A stretch of 64,000 nt of DNA from CAILZL01 sp963748005 (GCA_963748005.1 CAVVHH010000002.1:3038001-3102000); one strand, 5' to 3'; numbered from the stretch's first letter, positions 50,388 through 59,579 are shown. The notes: generated by a model from the sequence alone, not told the origin. Translations and numbers: made by a program.

Positions 50388-51068
50388 TTACAGCTCGGAC
50401 CACAGACGCAGCAGGTTGTGATAGTGGCTGGTCAGCGCAATGATCTGGTCGATGTCGCCGAGTTGAGTACGCAGCTTCTGAATGTTCTGATCCAGATCAA
50501 ACAGCATGGTGCGCTGCCAGTCGCTGCGCACCATGCTCTGCACCCAGAAGAATGAGCACACACGTGCACCGCGTGTTACCGGTGTGACGCGATGCAGACT
50601 GGTGGCTGGATACAGAATCATGTCGCCTGCGGGCAGTTTCGCGCCGTGTGTGCCATAGGTGTCCTTTACCACCAGCTCGCCGCCTTCGTATTCATCCGGA
50701 TCAGTAAAAAACAGCGTGCAGGACACATCGGTACGCATGCACTCGGCCGTACCCGGCACAGCGCGGATGGCGTTATCCACATGAAATTCGAAATGCTCGC
50801 CGCCTTCGTATCGATTGAACAGCGGCGGTACGATGCGTTTGGGAATCGCGGCGGAAATGAACAGCGGCGAACGCGCCAGCGCTGCCAGTACCCGATTACC
50901 CAGCTCCTTGGTGATGGGCGCATCAATCGGCAGCTGCCGGTTATGCTTGGCTTTGGCAGCCTGTGCGCCCGAAGTGACATTGCCATCCACCCATTGTGCA
51001 GCGTCAAGCAATTTGCGGCATTCGGCAACTTCCGCTCGGCTGAACACGGCGGGGACATGCAACATCAT
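50388..51068 (-). CDS. piuC: PKHD-type Fe(II)/2-oxoglutarate-dependent hydroxylase (PiuC-like)
   Basis: 226 residues with the 2OG-dioxygenase facial triad His96-x-Asp98 (EFHVDNAIRA) and His159, plus Arg169 for 2-oxoglutarate (LHRVTPVTRGARV). PKHD-type family (YbiX/PiuC), nearly always adjacent to a Fiu/PiuA-type siderophore receptor and induced by iron limitation. It probably hydroxylates a component of siderophore use; the substrate is not established. The receptor gene lies directly upstream, separated by a terminator-like hairpin. Confidence 0.92.
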   Translation of the reverse strand: MMLHVPAVFSRAEVAECRKLLDAAQWVDGNVTSGAQAAKAKHNRQLPIDAPITKELGNRVLAALARSPLFISAAIPKRIVPPLFNRYEGGEHFEFHVDNAIRAVPGTAECMRTDVSCTLFFTDPDEYEGGELVVKDTYGTHGAKLPAGDMILYPATSLHRVTPVTRGARVCSFFWVQSMVRSDWQRTMLFDLDQNIQKLRTQLGDIDQIIALTSHYHNLLRLWSEL

Positions 51069-51104
51069 GAACGCGATCTCCGGTTGTGGCTCTTGGCTGA
51101 TTGT

Positions 51105-51149
51105 TAAAAATGCTGCGGCTGTTGGTGCAAAATCGCGTCAGCCGCAGCA
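51105..51149 (-). terminator. Terminator-like hairpin after the siderophore receptor
   Basis: Perfect stem TGCTGCGGCTG/CAGCCGCAGCA with a 17-nt loop, followed on the minus strand by TTTTTAACAA. It could reduce read-through from the receptor gene into piuC. Confidence 0.7.
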
Positions 51150-51174
51150 ACGGGGGATCAAGTCATTAAACACA

Positions 51175-53454
51175 TCAGAACTTGATATTGGCAGTCAGCT
51201 GCGCATAGCGGGGTGTGCTCAGCCGCAGACGTGCGCCGCTGTTGTTCAGTGCGCTGATGTAGTCCTTGTCGAACAGGTTGTAGACGTTCAGCTGCAGGCC
51301 AATGCTGTCATTGATGTAATAGCTGAACATGCCGTTGAACACCGTGTAGCCAGGGATCGATGGAACGGTCTGGGTATTGACTGGAGTGCTGGGATCTACC
51401 ACGCGTTCCTGTTCGCTAACGTAATTTGCGCCCAGGCCGGCGCTCCATTTGATTGCACTGTAGGTTGCCCACAAATTGCCGGAGTATTCCGGTGCCCAGC
51501 GAGCACCGGCTCCTCTGGCATTGTTGCCGGTGGCGCTTCCTTCAACCTGTTCGTTGTCCGAACAGGCCAGTCCTGCAATGACTGACAGTCGATCGGTCAG
51601 CTTGCCCACTGCTCCCAGTTCTGCGCCCTGGACACGGCGTTTGCCGTACTGAACGTATTCGTTGGTCACGTTGTCCAGTATGACCAGCTGATTTTCGTTG
51701 TCGGTGCGATACAGAGCGGCGTTCAAGGCGAGACGTGCATCCAGCAGGTCCCACTTGGTACCGACTTCAATGTTGATCGCTTCCTGCGGATCGAATTTGG
51801 GGTTGTTGATGTTGGTGTCAGTGGCGCTGAGTGCGAAGTTATCGCTGCCCGGTGGCGTCAGGGAATTCGAGTACGCTAAATACACGCTGCCGACGGGCAT
51901 TGGTTTGTACACCACCCCGACTTTCCAGCTGGTGAGATTGTCCGACTTGTTCAGGTTTGTGCGAGGCGGGGTTGCAGTGGGATTGTAAGACTCGTAATCC
52001 GTTTCATAACGTTCATACCGCAGACCACCGTTGAGCAGCCATTGTTCGCCAAAGCTCAATGTGTCAAACGCGTACGCTGCATAAGTCGTAGTTTCCCCAT
52101 CGCTGTAAGCGCCCGTTGCAGCGCGCGCATAAGGAACGGTGAAGGCGTCATAGGCATTCGGGTTGTACAGGTTGGCATTCGGTAGGGTGCCCAGGCCGGC
52201 GTAGGTGGGCGCGTACTGTTCCTCCTTGATGAACTCGATACCGCTCGCCAGGTCGTGTCCGACAATGCCGGTGGTAAAACTCAGGTTCAGGTTGGTCTGG
52301 TTGGTGAGCAGCTTGTTTTCCTGGGCGGTGGACTGCCGATTGCGAGCCACGGTCCATGTGCTGGGATTGGTGACAGAAGGGAAAGCTGTGGCATTGATAC
52401 CAGTCAATACGCGCTCGATGTCGCTTTCGCCGTAGCGCGTGCTGTTTATCAGTATGGTGGTGTCATTGAAATTGTGTTCAATGCGCAGCGTACCCATGTC
52501 AGCAGCGGTCGCTTCGAAATCGTCATAGCGACCATAGTAATTTTCACTATCGACTGGTGCCGGCTGGACACCGGCTGCTGCGAGAGTGGCGTTGTAATAG
52601 CCAGGTAGCCCGATGCTGGGAATACCGCCGTCCGGCACGTTGTCGGCGCTTACATGTTGCGCGTACAGATAGAAACGCGTAGCCGTGTTCAGGCCAAAGG
52701 CCACCGACGGCGCCACGCCCCAGCGACTGTTTGTTACGAAATCACGTCCGACAACATCACCGTCCTGCCACATTACATTGAGGCGGAATGCGCCGTTATC
52801 ACCAAACTGTTTGTTCAGATCACCAGTGGCACGTCCAGTCACGCCGGAATTGGCGCTGAATATTGCTGCGCCGAAATCGTCGGCCAACGGCATCTTGCTG
52901 ACCATGTTGATATAGCCGGATGTCGCACCCCGACCATAGTCTGCGCCCACAGCACCCTTGGCGATTTCGACTTGCTGCGTGTTGAAGGTATCGCGAGTGA
53001 TGGCGCCAAGATCGCGGATACCATCCAGGAAGACATTGGTCTGACCAGCCGAGCCGCGCATGGAGAAGGCATCGCCGGCACTGGTGTTGCCGTTCTCGCC
53101 CAGTTGCATCGTGATGCCCGGGGTATTGGCCAGTGCTTCCATCAGCGTACTGGCGCCCTGCTGCCTGAGCACTTCCTGCGTCACCACGGTGATGGTTTGC
53201 GGCGTGTCCAGCAGCGGCTGGGTGAACTTGGGGGATGCGACTGCGTCGACCTTGATTTCTTCTTCTGTGTCCTGGGCGACCAGTTTCGACAACTGCTTGG
53301 GTTCCGTCTGAGCGGTTGCTGCGGTTGCCTGCGCGTGCGTCGCCAGAGGAGTGGCCGACGCTGCCAGAGCGACGCTCATAGCGGCGGCGAGTGGGTGCAG
53401 CGCGAAATTCGATGTTTCAGCAGCAGGGTTGTTAGTGTTGACTGAAAGTGGCAC
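51175..53454 (-). CDS. TonB-dependent siderophore receptor (Fiu/PiuA-like)
   Basis: 759-residue outer-membrane receptor. Signal peptide (about 1-43, ...LATHAQA), a short periplasmic stretch with acidic TonB-box-like EEEIKVDAV, plug domain (TPQTITVVTQEVLRQQGAST; NTPGITMQLGENGNTSAGDAF region) and a 22-strand barrel ending AQLTANIKF with C-terminal Phe. The adjacent PKHD hydroxylase and the plug match the catecholate/monocatechol-type Fiu/PiuA group, the receptors used by cefiderocol-like conjugates; specificity is inferred. Divergent from tonB across a Fur-box-like palindrome. Confidence 0.93.
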   Translation of the reverse strand: MPLSVNTNNPAAETSNFALHPLAAAMSVALAASATPLATHAQATAATAQTEPKQLSKLVAQDTEEEIKVDAVASPKFTQPLLDTPQTITVVTQEVLRQQGASTLMEALANTPGITMQLGENGNTSAGDAFSMRGSAGQTNVFLDGIRDLGAITRDTFNTQQVEIAKGAVGADYGRGATSGYINMVSKMPLADDFGAAIFSANSGVTGRATGDLNKQFGDNGAFRLNVMWQDGDVVGRDFVTNSRWGVAPSVAFGLNTATRFYLYAQHVSADNVPDGGIPSIGLPGYYNATLAAAGVQPAPVDSENYYGRYDDFEATAADMGTLRIEHNFNDTTILINSTRYGESDIERVLTGINATAFPSVTNPSTWTVARNRQSTAQENKLLTNQTNLNLSFTTGIVGHDLASGIEFIKEEQYAPTYAGLGTLPNANLYNPNAYDAFTVPYARAATGAYSDGETTTYAAYAFDTLSFGEQWLLNGGLRYERYETDYESYNPTATPPRTNLNKSDNLTSWKVGVVYKPMPVGSVYLAYSNSLTPPGSDNFALSATDTNINNPKFDPQEAINIEVGTKWDLLDARLALNAALYRTDNENQLVILDNVTNEYVQYGKRRVQGAELGAVGKLTDRLSVIAGLACSDNEQVEGSATGNNARGAGARWAPEYSGNLWATYSAIKWSAGLGANYVSEQERVVDPSTPVNTQTVPSIPGYTVFNGMFSYYINDSIGLQLNVYNLFDKDYISALNNSGARLRLSTPRYAQLTANIKF

Positions 53455-53577
53455 AGCTGATCGCTCCGGTTAGGGGATGTAAGCAGGGAGGGGTTCTGCT
53501 CTGGCTGGCCCGGCCTGCGAACTTGTGCTAACAGGGGCGCGCTCTGGCTACGTACAGCAACTGTGGCTGATTGTAAT

Positions 53578-53592
53578 TGCGAACTATTCGCA
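53578..53592. promoter_or_regulatory. Fur-box-like palindrome between receptor and tonB
   Basis: TGCGAAC-T-ATTCGCA is a 7-1-7 inverted repeat with 6 of 7 pairs; it keeps the outer T-G...C-A and inner A-A...T-T of the Fur consensus TGATAAT-N-ATTATCA. Placed between the divergent receptor (start 53454) and tonB genes, it could make both iron-repressed. Confidence 0.5.
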
Positions 53593-53627
53593 TTAGCAAT
53601 AGCATATCAGTGCAGCAGAAGCTGCTC

Positions 53628-54311
53628 GTGACCAACTTCGGGTGTGATGCCGTGCAAGATCAATTGCGTGACTTATGGGAGAGAGCCTCCCGGCTGGTGG
53701 GATGGGGCGTTGTAGCGCTGATCCATCTCCTGATGTGGCAGGTGCTGAGTCGTGGTCTCAATGTTTTTACACTGCCCCCAAAGCTGACATCGATGGAAGT
53801 CGCTTTGTTGGAGCAGGACCCGCTTCCACTGGCTGCGCCCCCTCAGCCGCAGCAGCCCAAAGTGGACGTGGCAGCACTTGCTGATATGTATGTGCCAACG
53901 CCGGAGGTTAATGTAGTTCGGGAAAGTGCACCCCGGATGACGACAGCGTCGGTCACTCCAGTGGCCGTGGCCCCGGAACCTACGCCAGCAGCGGTACCGG
54001 CATTGTCATCCGCCCAGTTAATGGTGATATCGGACTCGGAAGTTGACTATGTGGTGCGGCCGGAAATCCGCTATCCGTTAGCCGCGAAACGCGCCAAGGA
54101 GTATGGCACGGTGTTGTTGTCAGTAATTGTCGATGAGCGCGGCATGGTGAAGAGCGTCAGTATTTTCAAGTCCAGCGGTTATCATCGGCTCGATGAGGTC
54201 GCGGTCCGGGCTCTTCGGGCGCTGCGCGTCAAGCCCTACATCAGGAATGGCTTGGCGCAAGCAGTAGAAATCAGGGTTCCGGTGGAATTTTCTTTGGGCA
54301 GCGCTGTCTGA
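53628..54311 (+). CDS. tonB: TonB-family energy transducer (first copy)
   Basis: Transmits proton-motive force from ExbBD to TonB-dependent receptors. Start uncertain: GTG at 53628 (227 residues) or GTG at 53652; a TTG at 53577 would overlap the Fur-like site and is unlikely. One membrane helix (VGWGVVALIHLLMWQVLS), a Pro/Ala/Val periplasmic linker, and a C-terminal TonB domain (IRYPLAAKRAKEYGTVLLSV ... VRALRALRVKPY). Its place beside the receptor suggests it serves that uptake system, using ExbBD from the downstream operon or elsewhere. Confidence 0.85.
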   Translation: MTNFGCDAVQDQLRDLWERASRLVGWGVVALIHLLMWQVLSRGLNVFTLPPKLTSMEVALLEQDPLPLAAPPQPQQPKVDVAALADMYVPTPEVNVVRESAPRMTTASVTPVAVAPEPTPAAVPALSSAQLMVISDSEVDYVVRPEIRYPLAAKRAKEYGTVLLSVIVDERGMVKSVSIFKSSGYHRLDEVAVRALRALRVKPYIRNGLAQAVEIRVPVEFSLGSAV

Positions 54312-54635
54312 CGCTGTTGATCAATTTGGTGCACCAATATTTTCTTCACTCTCATGCAATGACGTGGCCCCGTGCTGTGTCCTTGCGGGGCAAAAAAAAC
54401 GGAAAATGAAGGTTCCCAGAGCAAGTTTTGGCTTGCCTTCAGTGAATTTTCTATATAAGTTACACAAGGTTTAGGTGCCAGCGAATTTGGTTCGCTGATG
54501 ACTTGGGTCGTCAGCGGCACTCGGAGTCAGATGCATACACTGCACTGTCAGCGAGGCGCTCGCCGGGCATCGATTTATTCAGTCGGGTACGGGGCTCAAT
54601 TAAGACCCCGGAATACGAATTTCAGGCGGGGACGC
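54312..54635 (+). other. Leader region before the second tonB gene
   Basis: About 320 bp without a credible gene. An AT-rich segment TTTTCTATATAAG (near 54449-54461) could hold a -10 box with a weak TTGCCT-type -35. An open frame runs into the following gene but lacks sense as protein. A GCCCCG...GCGGGGC stem is followed by A's, not T's, so it is not a terminator for the upstream gene. Confidence 0.4.
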
Positions 54636-55280
54636 ATGGCCTTAACGGCATCAGCACAGGCAGACTCAAAGCGCGGTCTAATTATCGGCATCGTAATCGC
54701 CATTCATCTTGGCGCCTATTACGTGATTGAAAGCGGCTTGTCGCATGCAATTATTGAGCTGGTAGCGCCACCGATCGATACCAAGATCATTGAGGAGGAC
54801 CAGCAGGAGGAAGAACCGCCGCCACCACCACCTCCGCCAGATATGGCGCCGCCGCCGCCCTTCATTCCACCTCCTGAGGTGACCGTGCAGGTGCAGGCGT
54901 CCACCAATGCCATCCAGGCAGTGACCAATGAAAGGCCGCCACCTGCGCCGCCGCCCGTGGCCGCACCGCCTGCGCCGCCGCCTGTCGCCCTGACCAAGGC
55001 GGGCTTCGATCCGCGGCGTCCGGTGCGTCCGACTTCCGATTTCTATCCCGCCGCTTCTGTCCGTGCTGAAGAAGAAGGCGTGACGACCGTGGACATCTTC
55101 ATTGACGCGGAAGGTCGGGTAACAGATGCGCGCATCAAAACGTCGAGCGGCTTCGAGAGACTCGATGACGCAACTCTGAAGTACGTGAAAACATGGCGCA
55201 TGAAGCCAGCCACCCGCGGCGGCGTTGCCGAGGGATCGTGGGTGACAGTCCCGGTGCGCTGGAAGCTGGAAACAAGATAG
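54636..55280 (+). CDS. TonB-family energy transducer (second copy, proline-rich)
   Basis: 214 residues from the ATG at 54636, preceded by GGCGGGG. A membrane helix (IIGIVIAIHLGAYYVI) is followed by a strikingly acidic then proline-rich spacer (EEDQQEEEPPPPPPPP and later PPPAPPPVAAPPAPPP), expected to span the periplasm as a stiff polyproline rod. The C-terminal TonB domain has VTTVDIFIDAEGRVTDARI and a LKYVKTWRMKPAT motif. First gene of tonB-exbB-exbD-exbD-TPR. Confidence 0.9.
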   Translation: MALTASAQADSKRGLIIGIVIAIHLGAYYVIESGLSHAIIELVAPPIDTKIIEEDQQEEEPPPPPPPPDMAPPPPFIPPPEVTVQVQASTNAIQAVTNERPPPAPPPVAAPPAPPPVALTKAGFDPRRPVRPTSDFYPAASVRAEEEGVTTVDIFIDAEGRVTDARIKTSSGFERLDDATLKYVKTWRMKPATRGGVAEGSWVTVPVRWKLETR

Positions 55281-55364
55281 GGCGTGTCAGTATCTTTTTT
55301 GATTTTTCAATAACATCTGTTTTTTTAAATTTCGAGCAAATCTAATTTAGAGGGTCTTAGTTCC

Positions 55365-56102
55365 ATGGAACCCACCACACAAGCAGTAGTAGAAAACCCG
55401 TATGGCCTCAGCGCGATGCTGCAGACCGGCGGTCCGGTTACGATGGGCGTGTTCGGCATTCTCGTAATCATGTCCGCAACCTCCTGGTACATCATGTTCA
55501 CCAAGTGGCTGGATCAGCGCCGTCTTGCCAAACAGCATCGCGAAGTCCAGAAGAATTTCTGGGGTGCTTCTTCGTTGAAGGAAGGTGCCAGCAGCCTCAA
55601 GGGCAAGGATCATGCCTTCAAGATGATCGTTGACAACGGCTTGCGCGCTACGGAACACCACGACGGCCGCCTGACTGACCAGATTCCGTTGCACGAATGG
55701 GTGACCATGTCCCTGGCGCGTTCACAGGAACAGCTCAACAGTAACCTGTCCAAGGGCCTGTCGTTCCTGGCAACCGTGGGCTCCACTTCGCCCTTCGTGG
55801 GTTTGTTCGGTACGGTGTGGGGCATCCTGAATGCATTGACCACCATTGGTACCTCGGGCGATGCCAGCATCAGCAAGGTTGCCGGTCCCGTGGGTGAAGC
55901 GCTGATCATGACCGCCATCGGTCTGGCAGTGGCCGTGCCTGCCGTGCTGGGTTACAACTGGCTGCTGGGCGGCAACAAGAAGCTGATGGAGCAGGTGCGC
56001 TACTTCACGTCCGACTTGCACGCCATGCTGGTCAGCGGTGCTCGCATGCAGGGTCAGGGTGGCGCTGCCGCTTCTGCCGCAGCAGCTCCTCGCGCCAAGT
56101 AA
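55365..56102 (+). CDS. exbB: MotA/TolQ/ExbB proton channel family protein
   Basis: 245-residue inner-membrane protein with three helices: residues 20-45 (GVFGILVIMSATSWYIMFTK), about 140-170 and 185-210. The family signature GLFGTVWGILNAL is at about 146-158 and the third helix reads IMTAIGLAVAVPAVLGYNW. Forms the pentameric channel that powers TonB. The 84-bp gap to the previous gene is very AT-rich (T-runs), likely a low-structure leader. 35 bp before exbD. Confidence 0.94.
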   Translation: MEPTTQAVVENPYGLSAMLQTGGPVTMGVFGILVIMSATSWYIMFTKWLDQRRLAKQHREVQKNFWGASSLKEGASSLKGKDHAFKMIVDNGLRATEHHDGRLTDQIPLHEWVTMSLARSQEQLNSNLSKGLSFLATVGSTSPFVGLFGTVWGILNALTTIGTSGDASISKVAGPVGEALIMTAIGLAVAVPAVLGYNWLLGGNKKLMEQVRYFTSDLHAMLVSGARMQGQGGAAASAAAAPRAK

Positions 56103-56137
56103 CTTGGTCTGATTACGGTTAATCCGGGGGATAGACC

Positions 56138-56563
56138 ATGGGCATGAATGTCGGCGGTGGCAGTGGTGAAGAGGAAGTGATGTCCACTATCAACACCACG
56201 CCCCTTGTGGACGTGATGCTGGTATTGCTGATCATCTTCCTGATCACGATTCCGGTTATTACACAAACCGTCAAACTTGAACTTCCTGATGCTGCCAACC
56301 AGCCAACGCTGGCGAAACCTGATGACATCACGATTGCGGTTGACAAGAGCGGCCAGATCTACTGGAACATCAGGCCGATCACCGCCGAGGAACTGCTTGA
56401 CCGTCTGAAGGTCGAAGCAGTCAAGGTGCCGCAACCCGAAGTGAAAGTGCAGGGGGATAAAGAAGTGCGCTTTGAGTTTGTCGGCAGGGTGATGGTGATG
56501 TGTCAGCGTAGCGGCATAATCAAGGTCGGGTTCATCTCACAACCCGCTGCCGTTGGTGGCTAG
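56138..56563 (+). CDS. exbD: ExbD/TolR biopolymer transport protein (first copy)
   Basis: 141 residues: short cytoplasmic N-terminus, one membrane helix with the proton-carrying Asp25 in NTTPLVDVMLVLLIIF, and a periplasmic domain ending in a CQRSGIIKVGF stretch. Partner of the preceding ExbB. Two ExbD genes in tandem suggest a heterodimeric ExbD within the channel. Confidence 0.94.
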   Translation: MGMNVGGGSGEEEVMSTINTTPLVDVMLVLLIIFLITIPVITQTVKLELPDAANQPTLAKPDDITIAVDKSGQIYWNIRPITAEELLDRLKVEAVKVPQPEVKVQGDKEVRFEFVGRVMVMCQRSGIIKVGFISQPAAVGG

Positions 56564-56637
56564 ACAGTGTCCTGATCGGCTCTTAAGTTCATTTGCAAAT
56601 ACGCGGCTCTCTGGAGCCGCTTGCGGAGAATTATCGT

Positions 56638-57072
56638 ATGGGTATGAGTGTAGGCTCATCGGGTTCCGATGAACCCATGATGGATGTAAACACGACGCCA
56701 TTGATTGACGTCATGTTGGTGCTGCTGGTCATGTTCATCATTACCATTCCACCGACAAAACATGTCACCAAGCTGGACCTGCCGCAGCAACAGACCAACA
56801 ATAATAATAATGAGGAACCGCTCGTGATCGACCTGACTGTCGATTTCGATGGCAAGTATTACTACATCTTTGGCGGACAACCGGCCGTAGAAGTCTCATT
56901 GCAGGAGCTTGAGCAGCGTTTCAGGGTTGAGTCACGCAGGGATCCCCAGCCCGAGCTACACATTCGCCCCGATAAGTGGGCGAAGTATGATTATGTTGCA
57001 GCTGCCCTTGCTGCTGCGCAACGTAGTCGCCTGGAAAAGCTGGGTGTAGTCGGAATGGAACAGTTCATGTAA
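56638..57072 (+). CDS. exbD: ExbD/TolR biopolymer transport protein (second copy)
   Basis: 144 residues from the ATG at 56638, preceded by CGGAGAA. The membrane helix holds Asp24 in NTTPLIDVMLVLLVMF; an Asn-run (NNNNN) interrupts the periplasmic domain after QQQ, giving a low-complexity linker absent from the first copy. C-terminal DYVAAALAAAQRSRLEKLGVVG. It differs clearly from the first ExbD, so the two are old paralogues, not a recent duplication. Confidence 0.93.
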   Translation: MGMSVGSSGSDEPMMDVNTTPLIDVMLVLLVMFIITIPPTKHVTKLDLPQQQTNNNNNEEPLVIDLTVDFDGKYYYIFGGQPAVEVSLQELEQRFRVESRRDPQPELHIRPDKWAKYDYVAAALAAAQRSRLEKLGVVGMEQFM

Positions 57073-57158
57073 TAGCGCAGGGGCTTGGGCCGATCGGTCC
57101 AGGCCCCATTCTTTTCTCTGGCAGACCCATGGGTTTGTCGCCAATCGAGTTGATGTTC

Positions 57159-58418
57159 ATGAAGAAAATTCGCGTACTTCTTTCCGTACTCAGCCTGAAT
57201 ATCGCCGCGTTTGGTGCGGCAGTGGTGTTGCCGGTCACGTCCGCGGTTGCGGCGGACGAACAGAAGGTCAGCACTAAAGTCGGTAAACCTCTGCAGGAAG
57301 CATTGACCGCGGGTCAAGCCAAGCAGTGGGAACAGGCACTTACCAAACTGCGCGAAGCAGACGCAGTGGCTGACAAGACTGCATATGACCAGTTCAAGAT
57401 CAACGAAGTATTTGCCTGGGTGTATATAAACCAGAAGAAGTACGGCGAAGCTGCCGGTGTATATGAGAAGCTTCTGGACAGCGGCTTTCTGACCGCCGAC
57501 CAGTCTGATCAGTATGTCAAGCAGATTGCCCAGATGTATCTGCAGACCAAGAATAACACCAAGGCCATGGAGTATCTGCAGCGCTGGCTGAAGGCGCATC
57601 CGGGTGATGCTGACATGACCGCCATTCTCGGTCAGTTGCAGTATCAGGCCGGACAGCTGAAACAATCGCTGGATACTTTTAACGGGTTGGTCAGTGCCAC
57701 TGAAAAAGCCGGCCAGAAGCCCAAGGAAGACTGGCTGAAGATCATGTATGGCGTTTCCTATAAACTGGGTGGTAGTTCGAATACGCTGGACAAGACAACA
57801 CTCAATGTTGTTGAGAAACTGCTGCGTTACTATCCGAATGAGACTTACTGGTCAGCGATGCTTTCAGGTTTGAAGAATCAGCAGGGTACTACCGACGGAT
57901 TCCGGTTTCAGTTGGATCGCCTGATGTTGTCGGTTGGTACGTTGAAAGATCCTAATGAGTTCATTGAAATGGCTCAGTTGGCCAATAACTTCGGCTTTCC
58001 CGGAGAGGCGCAGAGCGTGATCGAGGCCGGTTATGCCAAGGGTGTGATTGGTGCAGGCGCCGGCAAGGAACGTGAAGACCGTCTGAAGGCCTCCATTACC
58101 AAGCTGGCGGAAACCGACAAGGCTTCATTGCCTGCTCTGGACAAGAAGGCGCGTGCCGCCGCCACCGGGCAGGACGATGTTACCTTGGGTGAAGCCTACA
58201 TGGGGTATGGCCAGTATCCTCAGGCGATTGAGGCTCTGGAACGGGGGTTGAAGAAGGGAGGCGTCAAGAAACCGGATCAGGCGCAGATTGCTTTGGGTAT
58301 TTCTTACCTGCGCGGTGGACAGGGAGAGAAGGCGAGATCGGCATTCAAGCAGGTTCCCGCCGACGCGGAACTTGGCCGTATTGCGTCACTCTGGTCGCTG
58401 CACGCGGCAGCCAAGTGA
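57159..58418 (+). CDS. Periplasmic TPR-repeat protein of the tonB-exbBD operon
   Basis: 419 residues from the ATG at 57159, with signal peptide MKKIRVLLSVLSLN ending near AVAADEQ. The mature protein is made of helical tetratricopeptide-like repeats over most of its length (FAWVYINQKKYGEAAGVYEK; QMYLQTKNNTKAMEYLQRW; EAYMGYGQYPQAIEALERG; GISYLRGGQGEKARSAF). No enzymatic motif. Fixed last gene of this operon type in several gammaproteobacteria; it probably scaffolds or tunes the second TonB system. A strong terminator follows. Confidence 0.82.
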   Translation: MKKIRVLLSVLSLNIAAFGAAVVLPVTSAVAADEQKVSTKVGKPLQEALTAGQAKQWEQALTKLREADAVADKTAYDQFKINEVFAWVYINQKKYGEAAGVYEKLLDSGFLTADQSDQYVKQIAQMYLQTKNNTKAMEYLQRWLKAHPGDADMTAILGQLQYQAGQLKQSLDTFNGLVSATEKAGQKPKEDWLKIMYGVSYKLGGSSNTLDKTTLNVVEKLLRYYPNETYWSAMLSGLKNQQGTTDGFRFQLDRLMLSVGTLKDPNEFIEMAQLANNFGFPGEAQSVIEAGYAKGVIGAGAGKEREDRLKASITKLAETDKASLPALDKKARAAATGQDDVTLGEAYMGYGQYPQAIEALERGLKKGGVKKPDQAQIALGISYLRGGQGEKARSAFKQVPADAELGRIASLWSLHAAAK

Positions 58419-58438
58419 GAGACACATCCACGATTCTC

Positions 58439-58478
58439 AAAACGCCCGGTTGCCCGCGTGGCAACCGGGCGTTTTCGT
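58439..58478 (+). terminator. Rho-independent terminator of the tonB-exbBD-TPR operon
   Basis: Stem AAAACGCCCGGTTGCC/GGCAACCGGGCGTTTT with a short loop (CGCGT), then TCGTTT; 21 bp after the TPR stop. Confidence 0.9.
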
Positions 58479-58556
58479 TTGCGGCAGCACGTGAGCGGCG
58501 ATGCGAGCCGGTTTGCTAAGATGCGACACCAGAATTTGGGTCTATTGTGAGTTTCC

Positions 58557-59579
58557 GTGAGCAGCTTCAAAGGCATTGAGATCGTCACTCGGGAGCAGTC
58601 GCGCCCCATCAGCCAGAAAAGTGGTGAGAAGTACCAGACCCCCCAGGGGTTCTCGGCGATCAAGGATGGCATCAAGGCGAATCCGTCTGCAGCCAGTTTT
58701 GTTCCGGGTCGCAAGCCGCAATGGTTGCGTGCCCCCATGCCGGCCGGCGGCGGCTTCAACGCGGTACGTGATGTGGTGCATGAGCATCGCCTGGCGACGG
58801 TATGTGAAGAGGCCAAGTGTCCGAACATCGGCGAGTGCTGGAATGCCGGTACGGCCACTTTGATGCTGATGGGCGCCGTTTGTACGCGCGCATGTCGCTT
58901 CTGCTCAGTTGATACCGGCAATCCCAGGGGATGGCTTGATCACGACGAACCTGCCAACAGCGCGCGCACCGTGCAGCTGATGAAGCTCAAGTATGTAGTG
59001 CTGACGTCGGTCAACCGAGATGATCTCGACGATGGTGGCGCCGGTCACTTTGCTGCCTGTGTGCGTGAAATCAAGAAACTCAATCCGGATACGGCCGTCG
59101 AGGCATTGACGCCGGACTTTCAGGGCAATCTGCGTGATGTCGAAACCGTGGTAGACAGCGGTCTGGAAGTGTTCGCACAGAATGTCGAGACCGTGAAGCG
59201 CCTGACGCATCCGGTGCGCGATCCGCGTGCTGGCTACGAGCAGACGTTGCAGGTGCTGGCGCACGCCAAGCAACACCGTACTTCTGTGCTAACCAAGAGC
59301 AGCCTGATGCTGGGGCTGGGTGAAACCGATGCCGAGATACTGCAGACCATGGACGATCTGCGTGCGGCCAAAGTCGATATTCTCACGCTCGGTCAGTACC
59401 TTCGCCCGACACCCAATCATCTGGAAATCCAGCGCTGGGTAACCCCCAAAGAGTTTGCCGGGTATCGCGAAGTGGCGCTGGCCAGGGGATTTCTCGAATG
59501 TGTCTCGGGACCGCTGGTGCGTTCCAGCTATCGTGCTGAACGCGCTCTGGAACGTAATAACGCCGGTCTGGGTGTGTGA
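58557..59579 (+). CDS. lipA: Lipoyl synthase
   Basis: Radical-SAM enzyme inserting two sulfurs into protein-bound octanoyl groups. GTG start. The auxiliary cluster cysteines Cys83, Cys88, Cys94 (VCEEAKCPNIGEC) and the radical-SAM cysteines Cys109, Cys113, Cys116 (CTRACRFC) are intact, as is the C-terminal RSSYRAE serine motif that ligates the auxiliary cluster. 340 residues, near the E. coli 321 with a longer N-terminus. lipB starts within its stop codon (GTGA). Confidence 0.97.
   Translation: MSSFKGIEIVTREQSRPISQKSGEKYQTPQGFSAIKDGIKANPSAASFVPGRKPQWLRAPMPAGGGFNAVRDVVHEHRLATVCEEAKCPNIGECWNAGTATLMLMGAVCTRACRFCSVDTGNPRGWLDHDEPANSARTVQLMKLKYVVLTSVNRDDLDDGGAGHFAACVREIKKLNPDTAVEALTPDFQGNLRDVETVVDSGLEVFAQNVETVKRLTHPVRDPRAGYEQTLQVLAHAKQHRTSVLTKSSLMLGLGETDAEILQTMDDLRAAKVDILTLGQYLRPTPNHLEIQRWVTPKEFAGYREVALARGFLECVSGPLVRSSYRAERALERNNAGLGV

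Noticed and set aside
53577..53627. TTG start for tonB
   Set aside because: It would translate through a Fur-box-like palindrome and lacks a Shine-Dalgarno; GTG codons downstream fit better.
54370..54400. Terminator after the first tonB
   Set aside because: The GCCCCG...GCGGGGC stem is followed by A's on the plus strand, so it cannot act as an intrinsic terminator for tonB.
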